A stretch of DNA of 64,000 bases from UBA5066 sp046331465 (GTDB taxonomy: Bacteria > Acidobacteriota > Thermoanaerobaculia > UBA5066). The stretch spans positions 930,001 through 994,000 of the forward strand of contig JAXLQV010000002.1 in assembly GCA_046331465.1 (NCBI GenBank), read 5' to 3'. The notes beneath the pieces are model-generated. The model had not been told where the DNA came from, did no database searches, and saw nothing but the letters and a program-made list of their open reading frames with translations. This document shows, piece after piece, positions 50,785 to 58,008 of the stretch (its first letter is position 1; each line of letters begins with the position of its first letter). Made by a program: the position numbers and the translations under genes.

Positions 50785-51920
50785 CCGCCGATCGGGGGGG
50801 CGCCGCGGCGATTCGCGCGCATTCGCGCGGCATCGCCGTCAGCGTGAAGAGGAGCTATCGCCTCGTCCCGGACGGGACGTGCGCGCTCTCGGGGACCCAG
50901 GTGCCCCTCGTCGAGTCGGTCCTCACCGAGGGTGCGGACTTCGTCCACGACCTCGACATCCTCCCGTTCAAGCCGGCGACCGACGTCGTGGTCTTCGGAA
51001 AGGTGCACGCCGCGGCCGGGCGGACCGCCAGGGAGCTCCGCGCCCGCGTCCGCGTCGGCGCCCGCCAGCACGCGATCCAAGTGAAGGGACCCCGTCGGGT
51101 GGTCCGGCGAAACGGCTCCTGGGCCTTCACGGATCCCGAGCCCTTCCGCGAGATCCCGCTGCGTTGGAGCCAGGCCTACGGCGGGATCGACAGGTGGGCC
51201 CGGCCGGCTCTCGACGCCGCGTTCGTCGAGCCGCTCAAGCCCTGGATCGACTACGACCTCACCGACGTCACGCTCGCCGCCTACCCTCGGAACCCGGCGG
51301 GGTGCGGCTACGTCGTCCGTGAGACGCCGGAGATGGAGGGGATGGAGCTGCCGACGATCGAGGATCCGGACGATCCGCTCACGCCCGGCAGGCTCGTCGC
51401 GGGGCACCACGACGCGTGGCCCCTGCAGCCGGTCGCCGCGGGCTTCGGGTTCGTTGCCTACACGTGGTTCCCTCGCTGGGCCTGCTGCGGCCTGGACCAG
51501 CTGCCGCTGCCTCCGGGCATCGACCGCGGCTCCGCTCGCGTCGTCGAGGTCGAGCGAGGGCAGGTGCCGCGCGACGTCCTCACCGGGCGGCCGCTCGAGC
51601 GGAGGATCTCGGACCGGGCCGGGAACGGAGCGGTCCCGCAGCTCGTCTTCGAGCCCCACCTGCGCGGCGACGAGGAGATGGCCCTCGAGAACCTCGACGC
51701 GCGCGAGGCGCTCCTCGAGTTCCGGTTGCCGGGGGAGCGCCCCCGGATCGCGATCCGCCCGCTCGGCGAGGGCGAGACGGAGGCGCCGCCGAAGCTGATG
51801 TCGGTGATCGTCGACGCGGAAAGACGGCTCGTCTCCCTCGTCTGGGCGGCGGTCGTCGTCCCGAAGTACCCGCACGGGCCGGAGAACGTCCCCCAGATCG
51901 CCTACCGCGTCGCGTTCTGA
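50781..51920 (+). CDS. DUF2169 protein, long form, cassette 1
   Basis: A 379-residue DUF2169-family protein with a lead segment RGIAVSVKRSYRLV and core PFKPATDVVVFGKVHA, RRVVRRNGSWAFTDPEPF, WSQAYGGID, YPRNPAGCGY, LPTIEDPDDPLTPGRL and DVLTGRPLE. It is distinct from the short form but clearly related. GTG at 50781 overlaps the preceding stop (GTGA), so translation is coupled with the Cys-containing protein, hinting at a complex. Likely adaptor/chaperone role by family. Confidence 0.8.
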   Translation: MTADRGGAAAIRAHSRGIAVSVKRSYRLVPDGTCALSGTQVPLVESVLTEGADFVHDLDILPFKPATDVVVFGKVHAAAGRTARELRARVRVGARQHAIQVKGPRRVVRRNGSWAFTDPEPFREIPLRWSQAYGGIDRWARPALDAAFVEPLKPWIDYDLTDVTLAAYPRNPAGCGYVVRETPEMEGMELPTIEDPDDPLTPGRLVAGHHDAWPLQPVAAGFGFVAYTWFPRWACCGLDQLPLPPGIDRGSARVVEVERGQVPRDVLTGRPLERRISDRAGNGAVPQLVFEPHLRGDEEMALENLDAREALLEFRLPGERPRIAIRPLGEGETEAPPKLMSVIVDAERRLVSLVWAAVVVPKYPHGPENVPQIAYRVAF

Positions 51921-51957
51921 TGAGGCTCGCGGCCCGATCCGGCTGCTTTGCCGCGCG

Positions 51958-52014
51958 ATGACCCGGGTCACGGCAGTGCCTGTTGAAGGCGCGGCTCCTT
52001 TGACCGGCCTCGAT
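51958..52014 (+). repeat. decayed copy of the cassette-2 promoter segment
   Basis: Aligns without gaps to 52191-52247; shared blocks CCGGGTCACGGC and CCTTTGACCGG. No TATATT-like element follows at the right distance, so it probably does not start transcription. Confidence 0.5.
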
Positions 52015-52232
52015 CGCGGTCGGCCGCGTCGGCGCCCCCGCGGCGATCGCCCTGGCACTCGACGGCAGCCGCGGCGTCGGCCTGCGACGCGCTGGAGGGC
52101 AGGGAGCGCCAGAAGCCTCCATCCAGGTTCTTCCCGACGGCCTGAAGCGGCGTCACGACCGACGCCGGCCGGCCCCGGCGCCCGCTTCCGGTGAGCCGGG
52201 TCACGGCGATGTGCGTCCGGAGCGGCGCACCT

Positions 52233-52261
52233 TTGACCGGGCCCGATGCGGACCCTATATT
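52233..52261 (+). promoter_or_regulatory. sigma70-type promoter of VgrG cassette 2
   Basis: TTGACC at 52233-52238, 17-base spacer, TATATT at 52256-52261; start codon of vgrG at 52326 with a leader of about 58 bases. It is the best consensus-like promoter in the window. Confidence 0.7.
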
Positions 52262-52325
52262 CCCCGCTTCAGCACGAAACGAAGCCGGATCGGCGGCCCG
52301 GGTCTCCGCCTCGAGGGGAAGAACG

Positions 52326-54437
52326 ATGGGCGACTATCTACAGCAGCAGCGCAAGCTCCGCGTCACGACCCCGCTCGGGGAGAACGAGCTCCTCCTGAAG
52401 GCCTTCACCGGGAGCGAGGGGATCTCGACCCTCTTCGGCTACCGGCTGGAGATGATCGCGGAGAACAAGACGAAAGTCCCCTTCGACGCCGTCCTGGGGC
52501 AGAAGGTGACCGTCCACATGCAGCTGCCGGACGAGAGCGAGACCCACCTGAACGGGCTCTGCGTGAGGTTCGCGCAGGCCGAGCGGGATTCGACGTTCAC
52601 GCTCTACCAGGCCGAGCTCGTCCCCGACGTCTGGCGGCTGACGCGCAAGGCGCAGAGCCGGATCTTCCAGCGGCTGACGGTCCCGGAGATCCTGAAGAAG
52701 GTGTTCAAGGGGTACGACGTCGACTGGCAGCTGAACGAGAAGTACGAGCCGCGGGACTACTGCGTGCAGTACCGGGAGACGGACTGGAACTTCGGGGCGC
52801 GGCTGATGGAGGAGGAGGGGATCGCCTTCCACTTCGAGCACTCCGACGGGAGCCACAAGATGGTCGCGTCGGACAACGCGCTGGAGCACCCGAAGCTCCC
52901 GGGCGAGAACAAGTTCATCTACGAGGAGGTCGAGGGGGGGACGCGGGACGAGAACCGGATCTGGGCGTGGCGCAAGGAGCAGGAGATGCGCCCCGGGAAG
53001 TACCTCCTGTGGGACCACTGCTTCGAGCTGCCGCACAAGCACCTCGAGGCCGAGGCGCTCATCCACGACAGCGTCCCGGTGGGGAAGGAGACCCACAAGC
53101 TGAAGGTCGCCGGCGTCGACCAGATGGAGGTCTACGACTTCCCCGGCGAGTACGCGCAGCGCTTCGACGGGATCAACGCGGGCGGAGGCGAGCAGCCCGC
53201 CGAGCTCCAGAAGATCTTCCGCGACAACCAGCGGACGGTCGAGATCCGGATGGACGAGGAGACGACGCCGGCGGTGGTGATCCGGGCCCGGAGCAACGTG
53301 AAGCACATGGTCTCGGGCTACAAGTTCACGCTGCAGCGCCACTTCAACGGCGACGGCGACTACGTCGTGACGGGCGTGCGGCACCAGGCCTCGTTCGGGG
53401 CCGACTACCGTTCCGGCAAGGACGCGCTCCTCTCCTACGAGAACGAGATCACGTGCATCCCGGCGGCGCTGCCGTTCCGGCCGCGACGGGCGACGCCGAA
53501 GCCGGTCGTTCAGGGGAGCCAGACGGCCGTCGTGGTCGGGCCCTCGGGAGAGGAGATCTTCACCGACAAGTACGGTCGGGTGAAGGTGCAGTTCCACTGG
53601 GACCGCGAGGGGAAGAACGACGAGAACTCGTCGTGCTGGATCCGCGTCGGGACGAGCTGGGCCGGGCGGCAGTGGGGCGCGATCCGGATCCCGCGGATCG
53701 GGCACGAGGTCATCGTCGACTTCCTCGAGGGCGACCCGGACCAGCCGATCGTCGTCGGCAGCGTCTACAACGCCGACATGATGCCGCCCTACGACCTGCC
53801 CGAGAACAAGACGCAGAGCGGCGTGAAGAGCCGCTCGTCGCTCGGCGGCGGCCCGAAGAACTTCAACGAGATCCGCTTCGAGGACAAGAAGGGGAAGGAG
53901 GAGTTCTACCAGCACGCCGAGCGGAACCTGACGACGGTCGTCGAGGCGGACGAGGGGCGGAGCGTCGGCGGAAACCGGGGGACGAGCATCGGGGGAAACG
54001 ACTCGCGGAAGGTCGGGAAGAACGACTCCCACGAGATCACCGGGCACCAGGAGAACACGATCGGCAAGTACCAGACGCTGACGATCGGCGACTACAGGAA
54101 GACGACGATCACGAGCGACGACACGATCACCGTCGGCGGGAGCGAGGAGCACACCGTCACGAAGGTCTTCTCGGTGAAGGCGAAGACGATTTTCCTCGTC
54201 GCCGAGGACCAGATCCTGATCGGCGTCGGCGGCTCGACGATCAACATCACGTCGGGGCGGATCGAGATCCAGAGCGGCGGGGCGATCGAGGCGAAGGGGA
54301 AGACGGTCGACGCGCTCGCCGAGGACCGGGCGAAGCTCAAGGGCGGCCGGGCCATCGTCGAGGGCTCGAGCACCGTCGACGTGACCGCGAACGGCCCGGT
54401 GAGCGTCTCCGGCGCGGTCGTGAAGCTGAACGCGTGA
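52326..54437 (+). CDS. vgrG: type VI secretion spike protein VgrG, cassette 2
   Basis: A 703-residue VgrG with the same gp27-like and gp5-like parts as the copy at 46912. Small differences include QQQRKLRV for QTIRKLRV at the N-terminus and EEGIAFHFEH for EEGIYFWFEH. From about residue 555 the beta-helix spike differs: GGNDSRKVGKNDSHEITGHQENTIGKYQTLTIG and a C-terminal ITSGRIEIQSGGAIEAKG. It is 8 residues shorter. ATG at 52326 with GGGGAAGAACG. The next gene overlaps its stop. The near-identity of the N-terminal part suggests recent duplication or gene conversion, with the tip diversifying to fit different cargo. Confidence 0.95.
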   Translation: MGDYLQQQRKLRVTTPLGENELLLKAFTGSEGISTLFGYRLEMIAENKTKVPFDAVLGQKVTVHMQLPDESETHLNGLCVRFAQAERDSTFTLYQAELVPDVWRLTRKAQSRIFQRLTVPEILKKVFKGYDVDWQLNEKYEPRDYCVQYRETDWNFGARLMEEEGIAFHFEHSDGSHKMVASDNALEHPKLPGENKFIYEEVEGGTRDENRIWAWRKEQEMRPGKYLLWDHCFELPHKHLEAEALIHDSVPVGKETHKLKVAGVDQMEVYDFPGEYAQRFDGINAGGGEQPAELQKIFRDNQRTVEIRMDEETTPAVVIRARSNVKHMVSGYKFTLQRHFNGDGDYVVTGVRHQASFGADYRSGKDALLSYENEITCIPAALPFRPRRATPKPVVQGSQTAVVVGPSGEEIFTDKYGRVKVQFHWDREGKNDENSSCWIRVGTSWAGRQWGAIRIPRIGHEVIVDFLEGDPDQPIVVGSVYNADMMPPYDLPENKTQSGVKSRSSLGGGPKNFNEIRFEDKKGKEEFYQHAERNLTTVVEADEGRSVGGNRGTSIGGNDSRKVGKNDSHEITGHQENTIGKYQTLTIGDYRKTTITSDDTITVGGSEEHTVTKVFSVKAKTIFLVAEDQILIGVGGSTINITSGRIEIQSGGAIEAKGKTVDALAEDRAKLKGGRAIVEGSSTVDVTANGPVSVSGAVVKLNA
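52350..53987 (+). repeat. direct repeat, copy B (vgrG 5' three-quarters)
   Basis: Partner of 46936-48573. Recombination between the copies would delete cassette 1's accessory genes or fuse the cassettes. Limits estimated by eye. Confidence 0.8.
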
Positions 54438-55036
54438 GCGGGGCGGGCGTGAGGAAGAGCCCTCCAGCGCGGAAGAAGGCGCCGGAGCGAAAGCCGGTGG
54501 CGGGGCGCTCGCTCGTCCTCCGCGACGGGGGCCGCGTCCGCCTCGCGAAGGAGCCGGGCGGCGAGGCGCTGACCGTCGTCTCCGCGGACGGGAGCGTGCG
54601 GCTCGAGGTCCTCCTGACGCCGGGCGGGACGGTCCTCCGCGTCGCGGGCCCGAAGGTCTCGATCGAGGCCGCGGGAGAGCTCGCGCTCCGCTGCGCCCGG
54701 TTCGAGGTGCAGGCCGAGGAGATCGCCCTCGGCGCCTCGGGCGACGTGTCCCTCTCGGCCGGGCGCGGCCTCGACGTGAGGGCCGGGCACGACGCGGCCA
54801 TCTCGGCGCAGGCCGTCACCGTCGAGGCGCGGCGGGGAGACCTCGCCCTCGCCGCGAACGACGACGTCGCGCTGAACGGCGAGCGCGTCCTCCTGAACTG
54901 CCCGACGGACGAGGAGGTCGAGCGGCGGACGCGCGAGGTGAAGACGCTCCAGGACCTCCTCGAGCTGCCGTTCCAGCCGCCCGGGGGCCCGCGCCGGCTC
55001 CCGCCGAGCGCGCCCGTCCCGGAGGGGAAGCCGTGA
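54434..55036 (+). CDS. beta-solenoid-like protein of cassette 2 (VgrG-tail/DUF3540-like)
   Basis: A 200-residue protein present only in cassette 2. After a basic N-terminus (RKSPPARKKAPERK) it has repeating short strands with alternating small and charged residues, for example VSIEAAGELALRCARFEVQAEEIALGASGDVSLSAGRGLDVRAG, then RGDLALAANDDVALNGERVLLNCP. This periodicity resembles VgrG C-terminal spikes and DUF3540-type proteins found near DUF2169 genes. It ends with a Pro-rich tail. GTG at 54434 overlaps the vgrG stop (GTGA); a second GTG at 54449 is possible. It may extend or decorate the spike. Confidence 0.6.
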   Translation: MSGAGVRKSPPARKKAPERKPVAGRSLVLRDGGRVRLAKEPGGEALTVVSADGSVRLEVLLTPGGTVLRVAGPKVSIEAAGELALRCARFEVQAEEIALGASGDVSLSAGRGLDVRAGHDAAISAQAVTVEARRGDLALAANDDVALNGERVLLNCPTDEEVERRTREVKTLQDLLELPFQPPGGPRRLPPSAPVPEGKP

Positions 55037-55995
55037 AGCTCGAGAACGGCACCCTGCTCGCCGCGGAACTCTTCTCAGGGCCGACCGAGGAGACGGAGCT
55101 CGGCTGCGCGCTCCTCCTGAAGGCGACGTACGAGATCCGGGAAGGGGGCGCCCTCGAGCTCGCGAAGGACGCTCCCTGGCCGATCCACCTGGCGCCGCTC
55201 GAGACCCCGTACGGGACGTTCCCCGGGGAGGTCGCGAACCGCAAGCCGAAGACCGACCTCCTCGTCCTCGGCAAGGCAAAGGCCCCGCGCGGCGAGGCGG
55301 TCCGCCAGATGAACGTCTCGGTCTCCCTCGGCGCTTTCCGGCACTCCCTCGCGGTCTTCGGCGACCGCGTCTGGGAGCGGAACGGGGCAGGCCTGCGGCC
55401 CTCGGAGCCTCGCCCGTTCCGCGAGGTCGCGATCACGTGGGCGAACGCCTACGGCGGGAAGGTCGCGTCGCCGACGTTCGACATGCCGAACACCGACAAC
55501 CCCGCCGGGAAGGGCTTCTTCCTGGAAGAGAAGGACGCCGAGGGCGTGCCGCTCCCGAACGTCGAGGACCCGAACGCGCTCATCCGCTCTCCGAAGGACG
55601 TGCCGCGGCCGGTCGGCTGGGCGCCCTACCCGCTCGCCGGGGGCGTGAGGATGGAGAAGCTGCGCGGTCCCGACGGCGTGCCGCCCCCGTACGAGCAGAT
55701 CGAGCACTGGGTGATGGGCTGGGCCCACCCCGACCTGATCGTCGAGACCCCGGCCGCCGGCACCCGGATCGAGGTGCAGGGGCTCTCGGCCGAGGGGGCG
55801 ATCTCCACCGAGGTGCCGTCCTGCCCGGCGCGCGTCCTCCTCGTCCTGGACGAGGAGGAGCGGAGCCTTTCTCCGCGCCTCGACACGCTCATCGTCCAGG
55901 CGGAGGAACGCCGGCTCGTCGTCCGCTGGCGGGCCGCCGCGAAGTTCGAGATGCGCCCGCGCGAGGTCCGGCTCGTCCGGATCGAGCCGGCCTGA
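55033..55995 (+). CDS. DUF2169 protein, short form, cassette 2
   Basis: A 320-residue paralogue of the protein at 49058, sharing ALLLKATYEI, KPKTDLLVLGKAKAP, WANAYGG, NPAGKGFF, LPNVEDPNALIRSPKDVPRPVGWAPYP, GWAHPDLIVE, VPSCPAR, LDTLIVQAEERRLVVRW and MRPREVRLVRIE. GTG at 55033 overlaps the stop of the solenoid gene (GTGA). Probable adaptor for the cassette-2 spike. Confidence 0.85.
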   Translation: MKLENGTLLAAELFSGPTEETELGCALLLKATYEIREGGALELAKDAPWPIHLAPLETPYGTFPGEVANRKPKTDLLVLGKAKAPRGEAVRQMNVSVSLGAFRHSLAVFGDRVWERNGAGLRPSEPRPFREVAITWANAYGGKVASPTFDMPNTDNPAGKGFFLEEKDAEGVPLPNVEDPNALIRSPKDVPRPVGWAPYPLAGGVRMEKLRGPDGVPPPYEQIEHWVMGWAHPDLIVETPAAGTRIEVQGLSAEGAISTEVPSCPARVLLVLDEEERSLSPRLDTLIVQAEERRLVVRWRAAAKFEMRPREVRLVRIEPA

Positions 55996-56004
55996 GGAGA
56001 AGCC

Positions 56005-56829
56005 GTGCTCCACCGCGTCATCGCGACCTACGACGTCTGCATCTCGGCCGAGATCCACATGGACTCCGCGATCCCCGCCCTGAGCGCCGTCGGGGGCTCG
56101 GTGTCGACGCTCCAGTGGCTCGACGCCTGGTCGAAGAAGGCGCCGAAGGTCCTGATGGGCTCCATCCAGGTCAGCCCGCTCGGCATGGGGCACGACACGG
56201 GGATCACCCGGCCGCACATCCTCGTCAGCATCCCGCCGACGCCTTGGATGAGCGTCGCCGCGAGCGCGAAGGCTACCCTCACGAGCTCGTGCAAGCCGAT
56301 GTTCAACGCCCACAAGACGCAGGCCGGGTGCGGGCTGCCGGCCGGCGGCGAGTGCCTGCCGGTGACGGCGGAGCCGACGCCGTTCGTCGGAGTCCTCATC
56401 GGCACCGTCTGCGGCGGTCCCGTGAACACGCCCGCGTCGCTTCCCGTGCCGCTCATCCCGACGCAGATCTCCGTCTACACCGGAATGACGTGGGGCGACA
56501 TCATCGCCGGCGTCATCAACATCGTCGTCGACATGGCGGTCTCGTTCGGCATCGGCGCGCTCGGCGGCGCGCTCGGGGGCGGCAAGGTCGCGCAGCAGAT
56601 CATCTCCGTCGTCGTCCCCGTCGTCGGGGCGGTCGGGAAGGCGGCGGGCATCAACCTCGACGTCTCGATCGACAACCCCGGGCGCATCGTCCAGGAGGCG
56701 ATCGACGACGACGGCGTCGGCTCGGCCGCGAACCCGCAGATCCGCGTTTTCGGCTTCGGCGTCCAGGGGACCGGCTCGAAGGGGGGGCGCGTCAGCGGCG
56801 TCAAGGGCGTCACCCCGTTCGACAGTTGA
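56005..56829 (+). CDS. Cys-containing protein in the PAAR position, cassette 2
   Basis: A 274-residue paralogue of the protein at 50029. It keeps DVCI, MGSIQVSPLGMGHDTGI, IPPTPW, SSCKPMF, QAGCG, ECLPVTAEPTPF, TVCGGPVNTPA, YTGMTWGDIIAGVINI and GINLDVSIDNPGRIVQEAIDDDGV. It has a longer Gly/Ala-rich hydrophobic stretch near residue 180-215 (IGALGGALGGGKVAQQIISVVVPVVGAVG) that could insert in a membrane. GTG at 56005. Tip protein or effector; family not recognised. Confidence 0.6.
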   Translation: MLHRVIATYDVCISAEIHMDSAIPALSAVGGSVSTLQWLDAWSKKAPKVLMGSIQVSPLGMGHDTGITRPHILVSIPPTPWMSVAASAKATLTSSCKPMFNAHKTQAGCGLPAGGECLPVTAEPTPFVGVLIGTVCGGPVNTPASLPVPLIPTQISVYTGMTWGDIIAGVINIVVDMAVSFGIGALGGALGGGKVAQQIISVVVPVVGAVGKAAGINLDVSIDNPGRIVQEAIDDDGVGSAANPQIRVFGFGVQGTGSKGGRVSGVKGVTPFDS

Positions 56830-56836
56830 GAGCGAC

Positions 56837-57967
56837 ATGACCGAAGAGACGACCCAGCTCCTCGCCCACCCGCAGGGGATCGCCGTCACGGCGAAGCGGA
56901 CCTACCGGATCGTGACCGCCGGGCGCTGCGTCCTCGCGGACGAGCAGGCCCCGATCGTCCCCGAGCTCGTCGCCGACGACGGCCTCCTCGTCGCGGACAC
57001 CGACCTCCTCTCCTTCAAGCCGGGGACGGACGTCGTCGTCACGGCCGAGGCCCACGCCCCGGGCGGGCGCGAGGTCGCGGAGATGACCGCCGGCGTGACG
57101 GTCGCGGGGCGCGCGGTGACGCTCCGGGTCGTCGGGAAGCGGCGCGTCGCGAGACGCAACGGCTTCTGGGCCTTCTCGGACCCGGAGCCCTTCGCCAGGG
57201 CCCCGCTCGGCTGGCGCGACGCCTACGGCGGGATCGACGCCCTCTCGCGCGAGAAGCTCGACGCCCCGGTCCTCGCGCCGCTCCAGAAGTACTCGCCGTA
57301 CGACCTGAAGTTCGCGACGGCGGCGGCCTACCCGAGGAACCCGGTCGGGAAGGGGTACGTCCTCGAGGACCGGCCGGAGGTCGAGGGGCTCGAGCTCCCG
57401 ACCGTGGAAGACCCCGACGACCCGCTCACGCCCGCGCGGCTCTTCGTCGGCCATCCCGACGCGTGGTCGCGCCAGCCCCTGCCGGCCGGGATCTCCTGGT
57501 TCAACTACGGCTGGTTCCCGCGCTCCGCGTTCCTCGGCCTCCCGCAGGTGAAGCTCCCGCCGGGGACGTCGCCGGCGACGGCGCGGCTCCCGGAGGTCGA
57601 GAGGGGCTGGGCCCCGGCCGACGTCCTGACGGGGAGGCCGCTCGAGGCCCGTTTCCACCCGAAGGCGGGGAACGGCGCGGCGCCGCCGCTCGTCTTCCCG
57701 ACGCACCTCTCGGGCCGCGAGGAGATCTCCCTCGCGAACCTCGACCCCCGCGAGGGGCAGCTGACGTTCCAGCTCCCGGCGGAGCGGCCGCGGATGGCGA
57801 TCCGGCCGCTCGGCGAGGGGGAGCGCGAGGCCCCGGCGAAGCTCATGACCGTGATCGTCGACGCCACGAAGCGCCGGCTCTCGCTCGTCTGGGCGGGCGT
57901 GGTGGTCCCGAGGCTCCCGCACGTGCCCCAGAACGGCCCGAAGGTCGGCTTCCGGGTCGAGTGGTGA
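56837..57967 (+). CDS. DUF2169 protein, long form, cassette 2
   Basis: A 376-residue paralogue of the protein at 50781: GIAVTAKRTYRIV, SFKPGTDVVVTAEAHAPGGREV, RRVARRNGFWAFSDPEPF, WRDAYGGIDALS, YPRNPVGKGYVLED, LPTVEDPDDPLTPARLFVGHPDAWSRQPLPAG, DVLTGRPLEARF and IRPLGEGEREAPAKLMTVIVD. ATG at 56837, with GAGAGCGAC upstream. Last gene of the type VI cassettes. Confidence 0.83.
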   Translation: MTEETTQLLAHPQGIAVTAKRTYRIVTAGRCVLADEQAPIVPELVADDGLLVADTDLLSFKPGTDVVVTAEAHAPGGREVAEMTAGVTVAGRAVTLRVVGKRRVARRNGFWAFSDPEPFARAPLGWRDAYGGIDALSREKLDAPVLAPLQKYSPYDLKFATAAAYPRNPVGKGYVLEDRPEVEGLELPTVEDPDDPLTPARLFVGHPDAWSRQPLPAGISWFNYGWFPRSAFLGLPQVKLPPGTSPATARLPEVERGWAPADVLTGRPLEARFHPKAGNGAAPPLVFPTHLSGREEISLANLDPREGQLTFQLPAERPRMAIRPLGEGEREAPAKLMTVIVDATKRRLSLVWAGVVVPRLPHVPQNGPKVGFRVEW

Positions 57968-57975
57968 GAAGGGGC

Positions 57976-58008
57976 GAGCGCGGGGCGCCCGGCGACGGGC
58001 CCGCGCTC
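57976..58008. terminator. hairpin between convergent genes
   Basis: GAGCGCGGG at 57976-57984 and CCCGCGCTC at 58000-58008 around a 15-base loop. It overlaps the stop of the gene on the minus strand. Likely a shared terminator for cassette 2 and the alarmone synthetase gene. Confidence 0.5.

Larger units (their letters stand above)
51921..52325. other. 405-bp spacer between the two VgrG cassettes
   Basis: No gene supported. It holds two similar 57-base segments (51958-52014 and 52191-52247) that share GGGTCACGG and CCTTTGACCGG at the same spacing. The second is part of the vgrG promoter and the first looks like a decayed copy without a -10. The DNA between them has no recognised feature. Confidence 0.5.

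Noticed and set aside
51968..52204. A 78-codon minus-strand frame in the spacer between cassettes
   Set aside because: Weak start context and no motif; it overlaps the duplicated promoter segment.
46912..57967. A recognisable toxin domain (nuclease, lipase, amidase, Rhs) in the VgrG cassettes
   Set aside because: No catalytic motif of these families was seen in the VgrG tails, DUF2169 or Cys-containing proteins.
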